Part shown: piece by piece, positions 1 through 9,718 of the stretch
Position numbering within the stretch: the stretch's first letter is position 1
Layout of the letters: each line of letters opens with the position of its first letter
Assembly: GCA_046349955.1 (NCBI GenBank)
Contig: JAXMBI010000010.1
Location: 124,001-188,000, forward strand
Source: JBGAPH01 sp046349955
GTDB lineage: Bacteria > Planctomycetota > Planctomycetia > Pirellulales > JBGAPH01
DNA: 64,000 nt
Direction of reading: 5' to 3'
The notes under the pieces: model-generated
Told to the model about the DNA's origin: nothing
The model's input: only the letters and a program-made list of their open reading frames with translations
Database searches by the model: none
Made by a program: the position numbers and the translations under genes

Positions 1-591
1 CGTCCAGAGATCGTCGTCATTGGGGTCTCGACCGGAGGCCCCGAAGCATTGTCCGAAGTGCTCCCTCAGTTGCCGGCCGATCTTGCGGCGCCGGTGCTGG
101 TCGTCCAGCACATGCCGCCCGTCTTCACGCGCTCGTTGGCCGATGACCTGAATGGCCGCTGCAAATTGCGCGTGCTGGAAGGAGTACACGGGCAGCGGCT
201 CAGCGCAGGCGAAATTCTGATCGCCCCCGGCGGACGTCACATGCGGATCGACAAATCCGCTGCCGGCCTGGTGGCCACTCTGACCGATGACCCGCCAGAA
301 AACAGCTGTCGCCCTTCAGTTGACTACTTGTTTCGTTCCGTGGCCGAAGTGCTAGGGTCGAAAGCCTTGGCCGTCATCATGACCGGCATGGGTTGCGATG
401 GCGCGGCCGGTTGCCGGCTCCTGCACCGCGAGGGGGCGGCCATCATCGCCCAAAACGCCGCCACCTGCGTGATCTTCGGCATGCCGCAATTGCCGATCGC
501 CGAAGGGCTCGCGGAGGTCGTGGCGCCGCTCAAGGAAATCGCCGGACACATCATCAATCGGGTGGGGCACCGAACATGTCTCTCTGCGTAA
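1..591 (+). CDS. cheB: Chemotaxis protein-glutamate methylesterase CheB, C-terminal part (5' end outside window)
   Basis: Removes methyl groups from (and deamidates) glutamates of chemoreceptors, the adaptation step of chemotaxis, in the cytoplasm. The reading frame is open from base 1, so the receiver domain and start codon lie upstream. The visible 196 residues are the whole methylesterase domain: GVSTGG with the catalytic Ser at visible residue 10, VVQHMP with His 37, and MTGMGCDGA with Asp 133 make the Ser-His-Asp triad in the expected order. Its stop overlaps the cheR start by 16 bases, so the two are translated as one operon. Regulation would normally be by phosphorylation of the N-terminal receiver by CheA, which cannot be checked here. 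Confidence 0.93.
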   Translation, partial: RPEIVVIGVSTGGPEALSEVLPQLPADLAAPVLVVQHMPPVFTRSLADDLNGRCKLRVLEGVHGQRLSAGEILIAPGGRHMRIDKSAAGLVATLTDDPPENSCRPSVDYLFRSVAEVLGSKALAVIMTGMGCDGAAGCRLLHREGAAIIAQNAATCVIFGMPQLPIAEGLAEVVAPLKEIAGHIINRVGHRTCLSA

Positions 592-1433
592 CGCCCAACG
601 ACCTGGCTGCGGTGGCCGACCTGGTACGGGACCTTTGTGGGATCGTCTTGGACGACAGCAAGGGCTATTTGATCGAGAGTCGCCTGAGCCAGCTGGCTCA
701 GAGCAATGGCTGCTGTTCGTTCCAAGATCTCGTCGACAAGGCCCGACGCCTGCCCGATGACTCGTTGGCGAATGCGATCATTGATGGGATCACTACCAAC
801 GAAACTCTCTTCTATCGCGACGGATCTCCATTCGAAGCGCTGCAGCACAAGGCCCTGCCGGAGTTGATCGACGCGAAAGCGGGCGGGCTTTTTCCCCGGC
901 GACTGCGCATCTGGTCCGCTGCCTGCAGCACGGGACAAGAACCGTACAGCCTGGCGATGACCCTGAGCGACCTAATTCCCGATATCCACGCTTGGGACGT
1001 GCGCATCTTCGGCACTGATATTTCGGACGCGGCAATTCGTCAGGCAAGCTACGGACGGTTTTCGAAGTACGAGATCGAACGTGGAATGCGCCCCGACTCG
1101 CTGAATAAGTACTGGGAGCCCGCCGGAGACGGCTGGCGGGCCAAGGACGAGATCCGCGGCTTGATCACGTTTCAGCGACGCAACCTGCTGCAACCATTTT
1201 CCGAGCTGGGCCCATTCGACGTCATTTTCTGCCGCAATGTAGCCATCTATTTTGCGCCCGAAGCCCGCCGGGGCCTCTTCTTGAGACTTGCTCAAGTGCT
1301 GACGCCGGGAGGGTACCTGTTCGTGGGCGCGTCGGAGTCGTTGTCCGACCTGGGACCACAATTCGCCCCTCAACACCACTGTCGTTCGGTCTTCTATCAG
1401 CCCACCAAGGCCGCGGTGCCCCAGAAAAGGTAA
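576..1433 (+). CDS. cheR: Chemotaxis methyltransferase CheR
   Basis: Methylates receptor glutamates with S-adenosylmethionine, opposing CheB. The ATG at 576 lies inside the end of cheB and gives 285 residues, the usual family length; the open frame extends further upstream but that part is only a shadow of cheB. The N-terminal helical domain (about 5-70) is followed by TTNETLFYRD (73-82), the SAM-binding SAACSTGQEPYS (114-125), FGTDIS (145-150) and FCRN (218-221), all family hallmarks. The FCRNVAIYF segment has Ala where Leu is common, a harmless change. Last gene of the operon; what follows is about 180 bases of non-coding DNA and then an IS remnant. Confidence 0.95.
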   Translation: MSLCVTPNDLAAVADLVRDLCGIVLDDSKGYLIESRLSQLAQSNGCCSFQDLVDKARRLPDDSLANAIIDGITTNETLFYRDGSPFEALQHKALPELIDAKAGGLFPRRLRIWSAACSTGQEPYSLAMTLSDLIPDIHAWDVRIFGTDISDAAIRQASYGRFSKYEIERGMRPDSLNKYWEPAGDGWRAKDEIRGLITFQRRNLLQPFSELGPFDVIFCRNVAIYFAPEARRGLFLRLAQVLTPGGYLFVGASESLSDLGPQFAPQHHCRSVFYQPTKAAVPQKR

Positions 1434-1614
1434 TCGTTGAGCCGGCAAGCTGGGCTTGGGGGTGCCTATCACTCAACGGTTATATCGATCTGCCTCCAGT
1501 GTATGACGAGCGCCGCTACTCCGGTGCGACCAGGGAACTTAGGGACCATTCCGTGGCTTTTCGCGCTCCTCCCGGTCACTGATTCGCTAACAACGTTCAA
1601 AGCCAGTAAGGTTT

Positions 1615-1642
1615 GTTGAGGTGCTGACACTTTGACGGACAG
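1615..1642 (+). repeat. Left terminal inverted repeat of the IS3 remnant
   Basis: 28 bp arm beginning GTTGAGGTGCTGACACTTTG. It pairs with 2314-2341 with one mismatch (G here, A in the other arm, at position 7). Confidence 0.88.
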
Positions 1643-1658
1643 GCGGACTGCGATCTTT

Positions 1659-2276
1659 TTAGTGGTGTGGCAGCGGGTTTCCGGCCAGCAGCAGGCGTTC
1701 GGCTTGGCTGGGGGTGAGGTAGCCGAGGGACGAGTGCTTGCGGTCGTGCAAGTAGTAGCTCACATACTCGGCCAGCTCGCGTCGAGCCGCGCGGCAGTCT
1801 TGGTATTCGGTCATCTCGAGCTCCGTCTTGATCGTGCCGAAGCACGATTCCCTGAAAGCGTTGTCGTAGCAGTCGTCGGCGCGGCTCATGCTCTGCCGAA
1901 GGCCGGCCCGCCGCAGCATGCCTCGATAGCGCCTGCTGGAATATTGCCCGCCCCGGCCCGTGTGATGGATCAACCCGGGCTGCGGCGCTCCCGCTCCACG
2001 CGATGCAGCTCGCGCTCCAGCTCGCGGACCCGCGCCTCGAGCGAGGTGGCGCAGGCCCGGCCGAGGCGAGCAGGACTTGCTTCCAGCGATGCAAGAGCGT
2101 GGGGCCCGAAAGGCCCAGCCGCTCGACGACCGACGACACACTGTGGCCTTCGAGCAACATCTGCACCGCCTCGCGCTTGAACTCGTTGGGATACGACCGC
2201 CGCAGCCGACGCGCTCGCTCCAAGCCCGCCCCAGCCGCCCGCGGCGCCTCCCGCTTCCCAACCTTCCGACACACAA
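1659..2276 (-). pseudogene. IS3-family transposase remnant (OrfA joined to the C-terminal part of OrfB)
   Basis: Three minus-strand frames each hold a piece of one transposase. Frame one (from 2274) has the OrfA helix-turn-helix with RRSYPNEFKREAVQMLLEG and LLHRWKQ. Frame two has the OrfA coiled-coil tail VRELERELHRVERER. Frame three, from about base 1980 to 1659, has the end of the OrfB integrase: HHTGRGGQYSS, DDCYDNAFRESCFG and HDRKHSSLGYLTP. The HTH_21 region and the first catalytic Asp are deleted. The second Asp, normally in HSDRG, reads HTGRG, so it is lost. The third residue, Glu of FRES, remains. The protein cannot be active; the frameshifts and the deletion mark it as dead. Confidence 0.88.
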
Positions 2277-2313
2277 TGGACTCCTTCCTTTACCCCCAGT
2301 CTAAGCAGTCCAA

Positions 2314-2341
2314 CTGTCCGTCAAAGTGTCAGCATCTCAAC
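2314..2341 (-). repeat. Right terminal inverted repeat of the IS3 remnant
   Basis: Read on the minus strand it begins GTTGAGATGCTGACACTTTG and matches the left arm at 27 of 28 positions. The transposase remnant starts 38 bases inside it, the normal arrangement for IS3 elements. Confidence 0.88.
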
Positions 2342-2587
2342 CCGCCTAACCCACTCCACGACGGAAGAAGCATCGTCCTATTGGTCCAAATAGCGATTGA
2401 TGTTAGCTGGTGCCCACTGAAGGTAGAGCAGCGGAGGGCAGACGCGACAAATGAATGGATTGTCAGGACTGCAAGAACCATAACTTGCGGCACACAAAAA
2501 CGCGGGGAAGCTCATTTGCATGAGGGTAAACCCTGACCCATATTCCTATAGAGGGGTACCGAATCGACTGCTGAGGGGGGACACATC

Positions 2588-2944
2588 GTGAATGGCTATC
2601 GCGTTGTCGGTGTTTGTCGTGCGGAAGTTGATCACCCGTCACGTCACCAGCACATCGTGGCGGTCGGCACCGTGAAGTTGAGCGAACGCAGCAACAACCC
2701 AACCCATCTCTGGACTCACGAGGATATTCAAGCTGACGGTGGCTGGACTCGATTTGCATTGGACAGGGACTTCAGCGTTTCGAAGCGGTCCATCGCGGTG
2801 ACATCTACTGTGTGCCACGAGTGCGGGGCCCCCTGTCTTAAAGTGGAGCCGCTTGCATGGGCCCGCCTGCTTCCAGAATGCCCGATCGACGATGACGTCG
2901 CCAGTATGCTGGCCGACAGTTCAAAGCAATTGATCCCGAAATGA
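2588..2944 (+). CDS. Small hypothetical protein, possibly DUF3892-like
   Basis: 118 residues from a GTG preceded by a G-rich ribosome site (GAGGGGGG, 2575-2582). The first half resembles DUF3892 proteins: a short strand NGYRVVGVC, then HIVAVGT, then a W-T-x-E-D helix start and a GGWTRF turn. The second half has VCHECGAPCLK, which could bind a metal through Cys residues. No signal peptide or membrane segment. It stands alone between the IS remnant and an HTH gene in a zone of lower GC than the rest of the window, consistent with acquired DNA. The family call is tentative; its function is unknown. Confidence 0.5.
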   Translation: MNGYRVVGVCRAEVDHPSRHQHIVAVGTVKLSERSNNPTHLWTHEDIQADGGWTRFALDRDFSVSKRSIAVTSTVCHECGAPCLKVEPLAWARLLPECPIDDDVASMLADSSKQLIPK

Positions 2945-3120
2945 CCAGTTTTCCGGTCGAAGGGAGGGAGCCGAGAGCGAGGCAACGGGTTCAGATAGAT
3001 ATGAATGCGGGCCCTTTGGCTAGGTCGTGTCCGGAGCCTCTCAGATTTGTTGACCAATCATCCTGCCCGGTGCAGTCACGAAGCAGCACCCTTGGGCAGG
3101 CCGGCCGGCCGGGGGGCCAA

Positions 3121-3354
3121 TCAAGAGCCCCTGGCCGGCCTCCGCGTTTCGTATCGCAATTCGTCGAAGTCGCGGACCGACGACTCTCGCCAGGCTTCGC
3201 GGACGCGCTTCAGGTCGTTGTGGATCGTGCCGACGGCCACGTTGAGTTGCACACTGATCTGGGCCATCGTGTGGCCTTGCAGGTTCAGGTCGGCCGCCCG
3301 CTGCCGGCGGTTCAGGACGGCATGATTCCGGCTTGGCCCGCGTGTGCGCCCCAT
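3121..3354 (-). CDS. Small helix-turn-helix protein
   Basis: 77 residues from ATG at 3354. Residues about 14-55 (LNRRQRAADLNLQGHTMAQI and on to VAVGTIHNDLKRV) form a Trp-repressor/Fis-like tri-helical HTH with the recognition helix near VAVGTIHNDLKR. The rest is a short basic tail. Similar small HTH proteins occur as phage or transposon accessory proteins or as detached DNA-binding domains; no catalytic domain follows. The neighbourhood (IS remnant, orphan small genes) fits a mobile origin. No strong ribosome site is visible, so the gene may be a fragment. Confidence 0.5.
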   Translation of the reverse strand: MGRTRGPSRNHAVLNRRQRAADLNLQGHTMAQISVQLNVAVGTIHNDLKRVREAWRESSVRDFDELRYETRRPARGS

Positions 3355-3495
3355 CTTTCAGCCCCTGTCGGTGTTCAGGTTTGGGTCTGAATCTATTCTA
3401 GCAGCGTTCCTCGCGGACCCGCGTATGCATGAGGGGTGTGGTGCTAACGAACGATTGAAACACTCGCCGACTCGGTTGCTGACTCATCGCCAACG

Positions 3496-3535
3496 AAACA
3501 CGTCCCGAGGCGCCTTATCGCCTCGGGACGTGTTT
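3496..3535 (-). terminator. Perfect 17-bp hairpin after the FG-GAP gene
   Basis: AAACACGTCCCGAGGCG (3496-3512) pairs without mismatch with 3519-3535 across a 6-base loop. It begins 40 bases past the stop of the minus-strand gene ending at 3575, and each outer end is A/T rich, so it can work as a terminator in either direction. It is the only strong hairpin between the HTH gene and the FG-GAP gene. Confidence 0.72.
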
Positions 3536-3574
3536 AGAAATGGCCAATTGTCGGCGTTGAGTCGTTCTGGATCG

Positions 3575-6679
<3,105 letters not shown>

Positions 6680-6685
6680 GATCAC

Positions 6686-7195
6686 TCGTTACTTGGTGTG
6701 GGAACTCTCGCCTGGACGTCCTGCTGCGCGGGCTGCCCCGACCGCCGGCCCAACGCCCTGTTGGAGATTCCGGTTTAGATGACGATCGAGCGATGGGCCG
6801 TTGAGCTCAGCGTCCGATTCGCGCCGGGCGCCCAAGCGACTATCCCGCTCGAAGCAGAGAGTGGAATTCCGCCGGGACTTCCGCCAAAGCTGCGAAAAGA
6901 AAGGCCGAACTCCGAGGGGAGACTGCTTTTCCTTAACGAATCCCGGAAAAAATGGCGCACAAAACGCCCCTCTTACCCCGTGTTGGCTGCCGCGATCAAA
7001 GCTTGGCCGAGGCTGCGGGCGCTTGCGTCGGACTTTGAATTCGACGCCACTCCAGGCCAGCCAACGACTTGCGCCGCCGCCCGACTCATCGCCGACTTGA
7101 TCGATTCGGGCGGCCGCCGCCTTACGGGTCTGTCGTCTACGGTAGGGGTTATTTTGGCGAGCCTCGGAGCATTGCCGTAGACGTAGACAGAGTAG
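6686..7195. other. Intergenic region without a supported gene
   Basis: About 510 bases between the start of the FG-GAP gene and a palindromic repeat. Open frames of up to 130 codons exist on the plus strand but lack ribosome sites and read as low-quality Arg/Pro/Ala sequence. The promoter of the minus-strand FG-GAP gene should lie in the first 100 bases; I could not pick out a convincing one. Confidence 0.6.
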
Positions 7196-7281
7196 ACCGC
7201 GAAGACACTAAGACACGAAGTAATGCATTTCTTTGTGTCGTCGTGCCTTCGTGGTCTATTTCTGTCTCTCTGTGTCTCCGT
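7196..7281. repeat. Dispersed palindromic repeat, copy 1
   Basis: ACCGCGAAGACACTAAGACA (from 7196) faces TGTGTCGTCGTGCCTTCGTGGT (to 7255) across a short loop, and a further arm CTGTCTCTCTGTGTCTCCG follows to 7281. It is the most degenerate of the five copies. It sits 23 bases beyond the 3' end of the PEP-CTERM gene. Confidence 0.8.
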
Positions 7282-7303
7282 TGCTAAGAACCATCTCAGA
7301 TGG

Positions 7304-8164
7304 TCATCGCCGCCTCATCGCCGGCCAACAGCCCAGCACTGCCAGTGCGATCAGTAGCCAAGCGGCGGGTTCCGGCACGGCCGCCGGAGCCTGCCCGAAG
7401 TTCGCTTTGAGCAGACCGAAGTCGCTCAGATCGACCGCTCCGTTGCCGTCGAAGTCGCCCGCTGCCCAGCCTCCTGTGCCCCCGAAATGCGCCTTGAGCA
7501 CGCCGAAGTCCGTCAGGTCGACGCTTCCATCGCGGCTGGTGTCGCCCGGCGTCAGTACGCGCAGGGTCAAGCTGGTCAGTTCGCTTCCGCTGATTACCCC
7601 CGCCGGGGGCAGCAGCGTCACCGTGCTTTGGTCGAAGCTGGCGGGCGATAGCGCCGTGTTCGTCGGCAACGCGTCGCTCGCGAAAACCGGGGCCGCCGAG
7701 AACGCGTTGAAGTCGGCGTGGAACGACACCGGCCCGCCGCCCAACTGCGGGAAGAACGTCGGAGCATGAATGTTCACGTCGAGCGCATGCACGGTCGTGA
7801 ACGTGACGTGGATTTCGCTGCCGGTGGAATAATCCGTCGGGTCGTCGAGCGTGACGTTGTAGCTGCCCGCCTGATAGTGAAAGAAGTTGAGGGCAGGCGG
7901 CGCCCCGGTGTTCGTAAACCTCCCGAAGGTCGGGTCGGCGGAGCCGGTCAACTCGGTGTCGCGGTCGGGCGCGTCCGTGTTGTAAACGAGCTCGAAGCTC
8001 CAAGGCGTGCCGGCGGGAATCGTCGCCTCGTTGGTCGACGAGATCGTTCCGGTTACAGAAAGCGAAACGAAGCTCGCCCAACCCGTTTGGGGTGTAGCCT
8101 CGGCCACGGAGACCACCAAGGCAACAACCAGCCATCGAACGCTCAGCGGTATGTGGACGCGCAC
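7304..8164 (-). CDS. PEP-CTERM-anchored protein with dockerin-like EF-hand pair
   Basis: 286 residues from a GTG at 8164 preceded by GAGGAA. An N-terminal signal peptide (WLVVALVVSVAEA) leads to a beta-rich exported domain. Near residue 205-255 are two calcium-loop repeats, GDTSRDGSVDLTDFGVLKAH and GDFDGNGAVDLSDFGLLKAN, of dockerin type I form. The C-terminus is VPEPAAWLLIALAVLGC then a Trp and an Arg cluster, the PEP-CTERM sorting signal recognised by exosortase. It is therefore expected to be exported and processed at the cell surface. The beta domain is not assigned to a family. Flanked on both sides by copies of the dispersed palindrome. Confidence 0.88.
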   Translation of the reverse strand: MRVHIPLSVRWLVVALVVSVAEATPQTGWASFVSLSVTGTISSTNEATIPAGTPWSFELVYNTDAPDRDTELTGSADPTFGRFTNTGAPPALNFFHYQAGSYNVTLDDPTDYSTGSEIHVTFTTVHALDVNIHAPTFFPQLGGGPVSFHADFNAFSAAPVFASDALPTNTALSPASFDQSTVTLLPPAGVISGSELTSLTLRVLTPGDTSRDGSVDLTDFGVLKAHFGGTGGWAAGDFDGNGAVDLSDFGLLKANFGQAPAAVPEPAAWLLIALAVLGCWPAMRRR

Positions 8165-8222
8165 AGTAGATGTTCCTCGAAGGAGCTTGCCGCCCTCAGC
8201 AGCTCGTCAACAAAATTCATTC

Positions 8223-8287
8223 ACCACGGAGACACAGAGACACGGAGAAATCGCAACGGCTTCTCCGTGTCTCTGTGTCTCCGTGGT
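8223..8287. repeat. Dispersed palindromic repeat, copy 2 (perfect hairpin)
   Basis: A perfect inverted repeat with 27-base arms beginning ACCACGGAGACACAGAGACA (8223-8249) and an 11-base loop, second arm 8261-8287. It lies 21 bases after the stop of pyrC and upstream of the PEP-CTERM gene, so it could also act as the pyrC terminator. Confidence 0.93.
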
Positions 8288-8308
8288 TCGAATCATACTA
8301 GCTGGTCG

Positions 8309-9589
8309 CTACACCCGGTGCTTCACTTTTCCCCCCACGATCACCGTGTCCGCACGCCCGGTCAGCTCCCAGCCGCCGAAGGGCATGTTGCGGCTCTTCG
8401 AGCGGAGGTTGTCGGCCGACACGTGCCAACGGGCCTTAGGGTCGATGATCGTCACGTCGGCGTCGGCGCCCACGCGCAGGGTTCCTTTGTCGATGCCCAG
8501 GACCTTGGCCGGGTTGATCGTCAGCTTCTCGAGCGCCGTCATCCAATCGAGCTTGCCCGGCTCGATGAGCTGCGTGACAACCAGGCCCAGCGCCGTCTCG
8601 AGCCCCAGAATGCCGAAGGGCGCCCGGTCGAGCTCTTGCATCTTCTTTTCCACGGCGTGCGGCGCGTGGTCGGTGCAGATCACCTCGATCGTGCCGTCTT
8701 GGAGTCCGGCGATGCAGGCCTCCACGTGTCGGCGACCCCGCAGTGGCGGGCTCATCTTGTAGTTCGAGTCGAACGATCGCAGGCATTCGTCGGTGAGCGT
8801 GAAGTGATGGGGGCAGACCTCGGTCGTCACCCGCACTCCTCGGGCCTTGGCCTGCCGCACTAGCTCGATGCTGCCGGCGGTCGACACGTGCATCACATGG
8901 AGACGGCCGCCGGTCGCTTCGGCCAGCATGATGTCGCGGCTGGTCATCACGTCTTCGGCCTCGGCCGGCATGCCCGGCAGCCCGAGCACGAGCGACACGA
9001 GCCCCTCGTGCATCACGCCGCCGTGCGTGAGCTCGCGGACCTCGGCGTGGTTGAGAATCGGCTTGTCGAACATCAGGCAGTATTCGAACGCCCGCCGCAT
9101 CAGCTCGGGGTTGAAGACCGGCGCGCCGTCGTCGCTAAAGGCCACGGCCCCGGCTTGCACGAGTTGGCCAATCTCGGCGAGTTCCTTGCCTTCGCGGTTC
9201 TTGCTCACGCAGCCGACGACGAACACATTGCAGTTGCCGGCCCGCTCGGCCTGATGCTGAATGAAGTTCACCGTGGCTTGGCTGTCGATCGGCGGCTCGG
9301 TGTTGGGGATGCAGGCGATCGACGTGAAGCCCCCGGCGACGGCGGCCGCCGTGCCGGTGGCGATCGTCTCGTCTTCCTCGCGCCCCGGCTCGCGGAGATG
9401 GACGTGCATGTCGATCAGCCCCGGCGACACGATCTTGCCCGCCGCGTCGATCACCTGCTCGGCGCCGGAAGGCTGGGCGTCGTAGGCGGCCACGCGGCCG
9501 TCTTCGAGGAGCAGGTTCGTCGTGCGATCCAGCTTCTGGCTGGGATCGATCACGCGTCCGCCGACGATGAGAATGCGAGACGGGGTCAA
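8309..9589 (-). CDS. pyrC: Dihydroorotase, class I
   Basis: Cyclises carbamoyl-aspartate to dihydroorotate in pyrimidine synthesis. The metal ligands are visible in order: DMHVHLREPG, the VAFSDDG aspartate typical of class I enzymes, LNHAE, HVMHVS and CTDHAPH. The frame is open to a TTG at 9631, but the TTG at 9589 follows AAGGAG by 7 bases and begins the usual LTPSRILI strand, so 426 residues is preferred and is the usual family length. It stands alone: pyrB, its common partner, is not adjacent. A perfect hairpin of the dispersed repeat family follows the stop. Confidence 0.95.
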   Translation of the reverse strand: MTPSRILIVGGRVIDPSQKLDRTTNLLLEDGRVAAYDAQPSGAEQVIDAAGKIVSPGLIDMHVHLREPGREEDETIATGTAAAVAGGFTSIACIPNTEPPIDSQATVNFIQHQAERAGNCNVFVVGCVSKNREGKELAEIGQLVQAGAVAFSDDGAPVFNPELMRRAFEYCLMFDKPILNHAEVRELTHGGVMHEGLVSLVLGLPGMPAEAEDVMTSRDIMLAEATGGRLHVMHVSTAGSIELVRQAKARGVRVTTEVCPHHFTLTDECLRSFDSNYKMSPPLRGRRHVEACIAGLQDGTIEVICTDHAPHAVEKKMQELDRAPFGILGLETALGLVVTQLIEPGKLDWMTALEKLTINPAKVLGIDKGTLRVGADADVTIIDPKARWHVSADNLRSKSRNMPFGGWELTGRADTVIVGGKVKHRV

Positions 9590-9718
9590 GGCAGCTCCTT
9601 GGCTCGAGGGGCGGCCGCACGTCTCAGACAACCGGGGCGCGGCTCGCCGCCATCATAGCGTTTGAGGAGCGGCTTGTTGACAGGCTGGAGCGATCGACTT
9701 AGCTCGAAGAGCGGGCGC

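Larger units (their letters stand above)
1615..2341. mobile_element. Decayed IS3-family insertion sequence, internally deleted (727 bp)
   Basis: Bounded by inverted repeats of 28 bp (1615-1642 and 2314-2341) that match at 27 positions, each outer end reading GTTGAG then R then TGCTGACAC. The interior on the minus strand holds OrfA and the C-terminal part of the OrfB integrase, in different frames. A complete IS3 element is about 1.2-1.3 kb, so roughly 500 bp is missing, including the first part of the integrase. I see no obvious target-site duplication. Because both ends are intact it could still be moved by a full-length relative elsewhere in the genome (inference). Confidence 0.87.

Noticed and set aside
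1605..2351. Target-site duplication of the IS3 remnant
   Set aside because: The bases just outside the two inverted repeats do not match; a duplication may have been lost.
6779..7180. A 133-codon plus-strand frame upstream of the FG-GAP gene
   Set aside because: No ribosome site and no recognisable domain; its composition resembles other non-coding frames of this window.
8276..8296. tRNA-like GTGGTTCGAATC near the end of repeat copy 2
   Set aside because: The sequence belongs to the palindrome arm; no cloverleaf can be built around it.
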